Shown: positions 58,757-64,000 of the stretch, in pieces
Layout of the letters: the number at the start of each line of letters is the position of its first letter
Numbering within the stretch: position 1 is the first letter of the stretch
Origin: an uncultured Oscillospiraceae bacterium
GTDB taxonomy: Bacteria > Bacillota > Clostridia > Oscillospirales > Oscillospiraceae
Direction: 5' to 3'
Assembly: GCA_934636655.1 (NCBI GenBank)
Contig: CAKUAS010000004.1
Location: 1-64,000, forward strand
DNA: 64,000 nucleotides
Program-made: the position numbers and the translations under genes
Notes under the pieces: generated by a model
What the model was told of the DNA's origin: nothing
Seen by the model: only the letters and a program-made list of their open reading frames with translations
Databases searched by the model: none

Positions 58757-59299
58757 ATGAGCTATTTTGAGAAGAGAATAGACAGTGAGGAAAAGTACCG
58801 CGGCGTCATTGTGAATGTGCGTCTTGACCACGCAGAGCTTTGCGACGGAAGCATTGTAAAGCGCGAGGTCGTCGAGCATCCGGGCGGCGCGACGATACTG
58901 CCTATTGACGATGAAGGCTATTGCTACTGCGTTCGCCAGTTCCGCTATCCTTATCAGAAGGAGCTTCTTGAAGCACCTGCAGGTAAGCTTGAACCGGGCG
59001 AGGATCCCATGGAATGTGCCGTGCGCGAGCTTTCTGAGGAAACGGGTTTTACCGCCGATGAGATCATATGCCTCGGCGAGGACTATACGTCGCCCGGCTT
59101 TTCGACCGAAACTCTTCACATTTATCTTGCTCGCGGCCTTCACAAAGGTGAGAGCCACCTTGACGAAGGCGAGTTTTTAAGCGTCGAAAAGCACCATATC
59201 GACGAGCTCACAAAGCTTGTCATGGACGGAACTATCGCCGACGGTAAGACTGTTATCGCTGTTTTGAAGGCAAAACGCCTGTTGGAAAGTGAGAAATAG
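58757..59299 (+). CDS. ADP-ribose pyrophosphatase (Nudix)
   Basis: 180 residues, NudF-type enzyme splitting ADP-ribose to AMP and ribose 5-phosphate. Nudix box GKLEPGEDPMECAVRELSEETGF fits exactly (about residues 76-98); N-terminal GVIVNVRLDHAELCDGSIVKREVVEHPG and QFRYPYQKELLEAPAG are typical of the ADP-ribose branch, as is the Pro after the box (YTSPGFSTE). GAGGCG precedes the ATG. Confidence 0.9.
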   Translation: MSYFEKRIDSEEKYRGVIVNVRLDHAELCDGSIVKREVVEHPGGATILPIDDEGYCYCVRQFRYPYQKELLEAPAGKLEPGEDPMECAVRELSEETGFTADEIICLGEDYTSPGFSTETLHIYLARGLHKGESHLDEGEFLSVEKHHIDELTKLVMDGTIADGKTVIAVLKAKRLLESEK

Positions 59300-59322
59300 T
59301 TACGATTTGTTTACATTGCTAA

Positions 59323-59351
59323 TTGCCTTTGCATATGCGCTATGCTATAAT
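59323..59351 (+). promoter_or_regulatory. Promoter of the murA operon
   Basis: TTGCCT, 17 bases, TATAAT with TGC before it, 40 bases before murA. Confidence 0.7.
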
Positions 59352-59390
59352 AACAAACCGGTGCGTCGGCACCGACGAAAGGTGTAACAT

Positions 59391-60695
59391 ATGGAAAAGT
59401 ACGTCATAAACGGTGGGAAACCGCTTCAGGGCGAAGTTGATATAAGTGGTGCAAAGAATGCCGCGGTCGCGATAATACCGGCCGCGCTTATGGTTGACGG
59501 GATCTGCCGCATTGAAAATATGCCGCAGATAAGCGATACAGATATGCTGCTGACTATATTGACTCAGCTCGGCGCCGAGGTCAGAATGATCTGTCCCGGC
59601 ACTATAGAGATAGACAGCCGCAATGTTCGCTTCTGCGACGCTCCGTTTGAGCTTATGCGCAAGATCCGCGCATCGTATTACCTCATCGGCGCTATGCTCG
59701 GCAGATTCGGCAGCGCGAAAACGACCATGCCCGGCGGATGTAATTTTGGCGTCCGTCCGATCGACCAGCATATAAAGGGCATGAACGCCCTTGGTGCAGA
59801 GGTCGATGTCCGCAACGGCTTTGTTTATGCCGAGGCGACTGACGGCAGGCTGCACGGAGCTAAGATATACCTTGATAAAGTATCTGTCGGAGCAACGATG
59901 AATATCATTCTTGCAGCCACAATGGCAAGCGGCAGAACGATAATCGAAAACGCGGCGAGAGAGCCGCATATAGTCGACCTTGCAAACTTCCTTAACTCTA
60001 TGGGCGCGGATGTTCGCGGCGCAGGCACAGACACCGTTAAGGTAAACGGCGTTGAGCGTCTGCACGGCGGCAGCTATTCCATCATTCCCGACCAGATCGA
60101 GGCCGGGACTTATATGGTGGCCGCAGCTGCTACCGGCGGAGAGGTCCTTGTAAAGAATGTCATCCCCAAGCATCTTGAGTGTATTTCCGCAAAGCTGCGC
60201 GAGACGGGCACGATCGTTCAGGAATATGAAGACTCCGTCCTTGTAAAGGGCAACGGCCATCTGCGCAAGGCAAATGTTAAGACTTTGCCGTATCCCGGTT
60301 TCCCGACGGATATGCAGCCGCAGATGGGCACGCTCCTGTGCATGGCAAACGGTACGAGTGTCATAACCGAGGGCATCTACGATAACCGCTTCAAGTATGT
60401 AAACGAGCTGCGCAAAATGGGCGCCGATATTCAGGTAGACGGACGCATTGCGATATTTGAAGGCGGCGCAAAGCTCACGGGCGCTCCCGTTATGGCCTGT
60501 GACCTCAGAGCCGGTGCGGCAATGGTGATTGCCGGCCTGTGCGCCAGCGGCAAGACCGAGATAGAGGATATACATTTTATTGAGCGCGGCTACGAAAATT
60601 TTGTGGGCAAGCTTAGGAAACTCGGCGCGGACATCAGTATCGTCGATTACCCCGACGAGCCGGAGCTGCGAGAAAAAGTGATTTCGGTAGGATAA
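59391..60695 (+). CDS. murA: UDP-N-acetylglucosamine 1-carboxyvinyltransferase
   Basis: 434 residues; first committed step of peptidoglycan synthesis, target of fosfomycin. Lys and Asn in GAKNAAVAIIPAAL, catalytic Cys in PGGCNFGVRPIDQHIKG, and the late acid residues in TSVITEGIYDNRF are present. AAAGGTG lies before the ATG. Firmicutes often have two MurA enzymes; whether this is MurA1 or MurA2 (MurZ) cannot be told. Followed by a YycJ-like hydrolase and rlmH. Confidence 0.95.
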   Translation: MEKYVINGGKPLQGEVDISGAKNAAVAIIPAALMVDGICRIENMPQISDTDMLLTILTQLGAEVRMICPGTIEIDSRNVRFCDAPFELMRKIRASYYLIGAMLGRFGSAKTTMPGGCNFGVRPIDQHIKGMNALGAEVDVRNGFVYAEATDGRLHGAKIYLDKVSVGATMNIILAATMASGRTIIENAAREPHIVDLANFLNSMGADVRGAGTDTVKVNGVERLHGGSYSIIPDQIEAGTYMVAAAATGGEVLVKNVIPKHLECISAKLRETGTIVQEYEDSVLVKGNGHLRKANVKTLPYPGFPTDMQPQMGTLLCMANGTSVITEGIYDNRFKYVNELRKMGADIQVDGRIAIFEGGAKLTGAPVMACDLRAGAAMVIAGLCASGKTEIEDIHFIERGYENFVGKLRKLGADISIVDYPDEPELREKVISVG

Positions 60696-60701
60696 ATTTT
60701 A

Positions 60702-61487
60702 ATGCGTATAGTAACTTTTGCCAGCGGCTCTTCAGGCAATTGCAGCCTCGTTTCTGAGGGCAAAGCAAATATACTTATAGATGCGGGTATCTCCATGCGC
60801 AGGACCGTTGCGGCCCTTGCTCAGCTTGGACTTACTCCGCAGGACCTGTGCGGAGTGCTCATAACACATGAGCACTCCGATCACATTTCCGGGCTTTCGA
60901 TGCTCGTTAAGCATCACGGCCTGAGTGTGTTTGCTCCAAAGCCCCTGTGCGAGGAACTCGGCCGTGTGAAGCCGGATATTAAACAAAACCTGGAATACAT
61001 ACCGGAGGACGATAAGCTTAACCTCGGCGGTGTTGCCGTGAGCTGCTTCAGAACCATGCATGACGCGGCCTACAGTGTCGGCTACCGTTTCGAGGGAGAA
61101 GACGTTCTCGGCTTTGCGACCGATACGGGCAGCATAAACGATGAGCTTATCGAAGGCCTCGAGGGGGCAGACATTGCACTTATCGAAGCAAATCACGATA
61201 TTGCCATGCTCAGAAACGGCGCATACCCTTACTTTTTAAAGCGCCGAATACTTGCCCCCACCGGCCACCTTTCAAATGACGACAGCGGAATTTTGGCCGA
61301 GCATCTTGCAAAGCACGGCACATGTAATATAATATTAGGGCATCTGAGCCGCGACAATAATACTCCCGAGCTTGCTTTGCAGACCGTAAGCGCAGCTGTT
61401 TCCGTTAAAAACGTGCAAATTAGTGTTGCTCCGGCAAATAATATGCTTGCAGTCGAGGCAGGAGAGAGGGTACAATGCTCAATATAA
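60702..61487 (+). CDS. YycJ/WalJ-like metallo-beta-lactamase-fold protein
   Basis: 261 residues. MBL signature LITHEHSDHISGL, further His in FRTMHDAAY, Asp in ATDTGSI and His in NIILGHLSRDNN. The opening VTFASGSSGNCSLVSEGKANILIDAG is typical of YycJ/WalJ, a nuclease-like protein linked to DNA replication or wall control in Firmicutes. It overlaps rlmH by 13 bases; the pair is also found close together in Bacillus near the origin. Confidence 0.88.
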   Translation: MRIVTFASGSSGNCSLVSEGKANILIDAGISMRRTVAALAQLGLTPQDLCGVLITHEHSDHISGLSMLVKHHGLSVFAPKPLCEELGRVKPDIKQNLEYIPEDDKLNLGGVAVSCFRTMHDAAYSVGYRFEGEDVLGFATDTGSINDELIEGLEGADIALIEANHDIAMLRNGAYPYFLKRRILAPTGHLSNDDSGILAEHLAKHGTCNIILGHLSRDNNTPELALQTVSAAVSVKNVQISVAPANNMLAVEAGERVQCSI

Positions 61488-61957
61488 GAATAGTGTGCGT
61501 CGGAAAGCTCAGAGAGCAGTTTTATATAGAAGCATTCAATGAGTATTCAAAGCGCCTGTCGGTCTATTGCAAATTTGAATGTGTTGAGCTTAATGAAACA
61601 AAACTGGGTTCATCGCCGTCAGATAAGGAGATCGCCGCGGCTTTGGATAAGGAAGCTGCGGATATTGAACGCGCTTTGGGTAAAGATGCCTATGTTATCG
61701 CGATGTGCGTTGAGGGCAAGCAGCTTAAAAGCGAGGATTTTGCTCAGAAGCTAAACTCTCTTGCCGTGTCCGGCCGGGGAAGAATATGCTTTGTCATAGG
61801 CGGATCGTTCGGCATATCGCCGAAAATAAAGCAGCGCGCGGATATGCGCCTCGGTATGAGTGCAATGACCTTTCCGCATCACCTTGCGCGAGTTATGCTC
61901 GCAGAGCAGGTCTACAGAGCCTTCAAGATAATCGAAGGTTCGAAATATCATAAATAA
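61475..61957 (+). CDS. rlmH: 23S rRNA (pseudouridine1915-N3)-methyltransferase
   Basis: 160 residues, SPOUT-class knotted methyltransferase acting on 70S ribosomes. Marks: IVCVGKLREQFYIEAFNEYSKRL at the front, ICFVIGGSFGISPKIKQRAD (SAM-binding knot) and the C-terminal MTFPHHLARVMLAEQVYRAFKIIEGSKYHK. Length and ends are normal. Confidence 0.96.
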   Translation: MLNIRIVCVGKLREQFYIEAFNEYSKRLSVYCKFECVELNETKLGSSPSDKEIAAALDKEAADIERALGKDAYVIAMCVEGKQLKSEDFAQKLNSLAVSGRGRICFVIGGSFGISPKIKQRADMRLGMSAMTFPHHLARVMLAEQVYRAFKIIEGSKYHK

Positions 61958-61968
61958 CGGAGGGAAAA

Positions 61969-62292
61969 ATGGACGAGAAAGCAAAACTTGAGTGGGGCAG
62001 ACGCCTAACGGGCGAGCTTCTTAAAAAGTGGCCAAAAGACGAAAACGGCGAGCCTGTCGAGCCCGTTTTCCTTACCCACTGCAAGTGCCTTGACATTAAG
62101 GACGAAATGATAGTAAACTTGCTTGAGGCATATGGCATTCCGTGCATACGTCAGTATCCGAATGACGGCGACTTCGGTCGCCTTATCCTCGGAACGAGCG
62201 GCACGGGTGTTGAAATATATGTTCCGAAAACGATGTATGAGGACGCTGTTAATTTAAGCGAAGGGAGCGCAGAATATGACGAGGAATTATAA
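61969..62292 (+). CDS. DUF2007-like small protein
   Basis: 107 residues with GGAGGG before the ATG. The core LEAYGIPCIRQYPNDGDFGRLILG then VEIYVPKTMYEDAVNLS looks like the DUF2007 putative signalling domain (ferredoxin-like, ligand-binding). It carries an HCKC motif at the front. It overlaps the phosphohexomutase gene by 17 bases. Confidence 0.7.
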   Translation: MDEKAKLEWGRRLTGELLKKWPKDENGEPVEPVFLTHCKCLDIKDEMIVNLLEAYGIPCIRQYPNDGDFGRLILGTSGTGVEIYVPKTMYEDAVNLSEGSAEYDEEL

Positions 62293-64000
62293 GGAAGAAT
62301 ACCAGCGCTGGCTGGACAGCCCGGCATTGAGCGAGACCGAATGGGAGGAGCTCAACTCCATAGCAAACAATGAAAAAGAGATAGAGAGCCGCTTTTTTGC
62401 GCCGCTCGAGTTCGGCACGGCCGGACTGCGCGGAACAATGAAGCTCGGCCTGCATCAGATGAACGTTCATATCATCCGCCATGCAACTCAGGCCTTTGCA
62501 AACGTTATTAAGGCCGAGGGTGAGGACGCGATGCGAAAGGGCATAGCAATCTGCTTTGACTGCCGCAATAACAGTAAGCTTTTTGCGCACGAGGCTGCGT
62601 GCGTCATGGCCGCAAACGGCATACATGTCCGCATTTTTGACGATTTGCGCCCCACTCCGGAGCTCAGCTTCGCCGTGCGTCACTACGGTACGACCGCGGG
62701 CCTTAACATAACCGCGTCGCACAACCCCAAGGAGTATAACGGCTATAAGGTCTATTGGTCGGACGGCGCGCAGCTCCCCCCGCAGCACGCAGAGGCTATT
62801 GCCGATCAGATGAGCAAGATAGATATATTCGACGATTTTGTAAGCTGCGATTTTGACGAAGCTCTCGCGCAGGGCAAGATCGAAATGATCGGGGCCGAAA
62901 CGGACGAGGCATATCTTGAGCAGGTGCTCGGACAGGCTGTAAATAAGGCCGTTGTAGCAAAGGTAGCGCCTGAGTTCAAAATCGTTTACACTCCGTTCCA
63001 CGGCGCGGGCCACAAGCTCGTACCCGAAGCTCTGCACCGTCTGGGCATAACTCAGCTGTATCCCGTGCCCGAACAGATGGTCATCGACGGAAATTTCCCC
63101 ACTGTAGAGAGCCCCAACCCCGAAAATCCCGAGGGCTTTTATCTTGCCGTCGACCTCGCCAAGAAGGTCGGCAGTGATCTTATAATCGGAACGGATCCCG
63201 ATTCCGACCGCATCGGCGTCATGGTGCGCTCGGGAGATGACTATATATCCATCACCGGCAACCAGCTCGGTGTTCTGCTGCTGGACTATGTCATAAATGC
63301 GCGCAAGGCGGCCGGAACTTTGCCCGAGAATGCCGGTGCTGTCAAAAGCATCGTCACGACCGAAATGGCAAAGGTAGTTGCCGAGACAAACGGCGTACAT
63401 TTTGAAGATACCTTCACGGGCTTTAAATTCATGGCCGAGCGCATCGCTCAGTGGGAAAAGGCCGGAAGCTATAAATATATCTTTGCCTATGAGGAAAGCT
63501 ACGGTTATATGATGGGCGACTATGTCCGCGATAAGGATGCCGTTACGGCATCGATGATGGTCGCCGAGATGGCTGCTTACTATTACAATAAGGGCATGAA
63601 CCTCAGCCAGGCGATGGAGAGCCTGTACGAAAAATACGGCCGCTACGCCGAAAAGACTCTCAATCTCGTAATGCCCGGCCTCGACGGACTTGCCAAGATG
63701 AAAAAGCTCATGGACGATCTGCGCGGCAATCCTCCCAAGGAGATCGCGGGTGTCGAGGTGTTTAAGCTCCGCGATTATTCCGATGGCAGCATAAAGGTTC
63801 CTGAGCTCGGCGTGATGGGTCAGACCCCGATAAAGGGCTCGAACGTTCTGTATTTCGAGCTTGCCGACGGAACGAGCTTTATAGTCCGCCCCTCCGGCAC
63901 GGAGCCCAAGGTCAAGGTCTATATCCTCTGCAAGGGCGCGGATAAAGCCGAGTGCGACGCAAAGATCGCAAAATATTCCGAATACGCGGAAGGTCTCAGA
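62276..64000 (+). CDS. Phosphoglucomutase/phosphomannomutase, runs off the right edge
   Basis: 575 codons are present without a stop, so only the last few residues are missing. Interconverts glucose 1- and 6-phosphate (or mannose/pentose phosphates), feeding wall polymer synthesis. Catalytic Ser in NITASHNPKEYNGYKVYW, metal loop IGTDPDSDRIG, sugar-specificity loop FAYEESYGYMMGD and phosphate loop VRPSGTEPKVKVY. The opening with FGTAGLRGTM is that of the large alpha-phosphohexomutases such as PgcA. AAGGGAG precedes the ATG. Confidence 0.93.
   Translation, partial: MTRNYKEEYQRWLDSPALSETEWEELNSIANNEKEIESRFFAPLEFGTAGLRGTMKLGLHQMNVHIIRHATQAFANVIKAEGEDAMRKGIAICFDCRNNSKLFAHEAACVMAANGIHVRIFDDLRPTPELSFAVRHYGTTAGLNITASHNPKEYNGYKVYWSDGAQLPPQHAEAIADQMSKIDIFDDFVSCDFDEALAQGKIEMIGAETDEAYLEQVLGQAVNKAVVAKVAPEFKIVYTPFHGAGHKLVPEALHRLGITQLYPVPEQMVIDGNFPTVESPNPENPEGFYLAVDLAKKVGSDLIIGTDPDSDRIGVMVRSGDDYISITGNQLGVLLLDYVINARKAAGTLPENAGAVKSIVTTEMAKVVAETNGVHFEDTFTGFKFMAERIAQWEKAGSYKYIFAYEESYGYMMGDYVRDKDAVTASMMVAEMAAYYYNKGMNLSQAMESLYEKYGRYAEKTLNLVMPGLDGLAKMKKLMDDLRGNPPKEIAGVEVFKLRDYSDGSIKVPELGVMGQTPIKGSNVLYFELADGTSFIVRPSGTEPKVKVYILCKGADKAECDAKIAKYSEYAEGLR

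Noticed and set aside
59340..60575. Long minus-strand open frame (411 residues)
   Set aside because: Antisense shadow of murA; no ribosome site or family features. The same holds for long shadows at 1302-2774, 11601-12794, 15160-16017, 28566-29522, 39175-40503 and 62249-63400.

Overview
The window looks like a chromosomal segment of a Gram-positive gut Clostridium relative, most likely in the Oscillospirales/Oscillospiraceae. The support is indirect: a SAM-I riboswitch before metK, a PyrR-type pyrimidine leader, many TTG and GTG starts with strong AGGAGG-like ribosome sites, textbook TTGACA-17-TATAAT promoters, BspA-type leucine-rich and S-layer-homology (SLH) surface proteins, and clustered hairpin repeats of the kind common in that order. 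No rRNA, CRISPR array or intact insertion sequence was seen.

Left part (1-26.6 kb). Two SLH/leucine-rich surface proteins flank a peptidase/membrane-protein operon and an anion permease. Then come a Nudix hydrolase, a PNPOx-like protein, tRNA-Arg with a truncated KilA-N phage gene beside it, aroF diverging from the SAM-riboswitch metK operon (metK, DUF1643, omega-amidase), pyrR-uraA, tRNA-Gln with a duplicated 3' end, a small zinc-ribbon-like membrane protein and a MATE exporter preceded by a striking 275-bp nested inverted repeat. Next are a lipid operon (cdsA, diacylglycerol kinase, YihY), an ECF sigma/RsgI-like anti-sigma pair, an orphan solute-binding protein and an orphan hypB.

Middle part (26.8-40.4 kb). 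This is the most unusual region. A tightly packed operon carries all parts of a phosphorelay (CitB-like response regulator, HPt protein, hybrid histidine kinase with a multi-pass sensor). Between them lie a membrane methyltransferase-like protein and a GH3-family acyl-amino acid ligase, followed by an O-antigen-ligase-like polymerase and an SLH-anchored alpha/beta hydrolase. After a cluster of hairpin repeats comes a 1108-residue S-layer-type protein whose codon use changes abruptly part-way along.

Right part (40.4-64 kb). A six-gene repair and translation operon runs uvrB-polA-(metallopeptidase fused to a phosphatase-like domain)-rimI-tsaD-radC. It is followed by an AT-rich gap, tRNA-Thr with an SLH gene relic, a GH2 glycosidase with a lipoprotein, a HAD phosphatase, smpB-ppi-tmRNA, a TetR-led cluster (VOC, SDR, metallo-hydrolase) in which two genes carry stop or frameshift lesions, a second HAD phosphatase, an ADP-ribose pyrophosphatase, murA, yycJ-like, rlmH, a small DUF2007-like gene and a phosphohexomutase that runs off the right edge.

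All function calls rest on reading motifs and family resemblance by eye; no database search was run.
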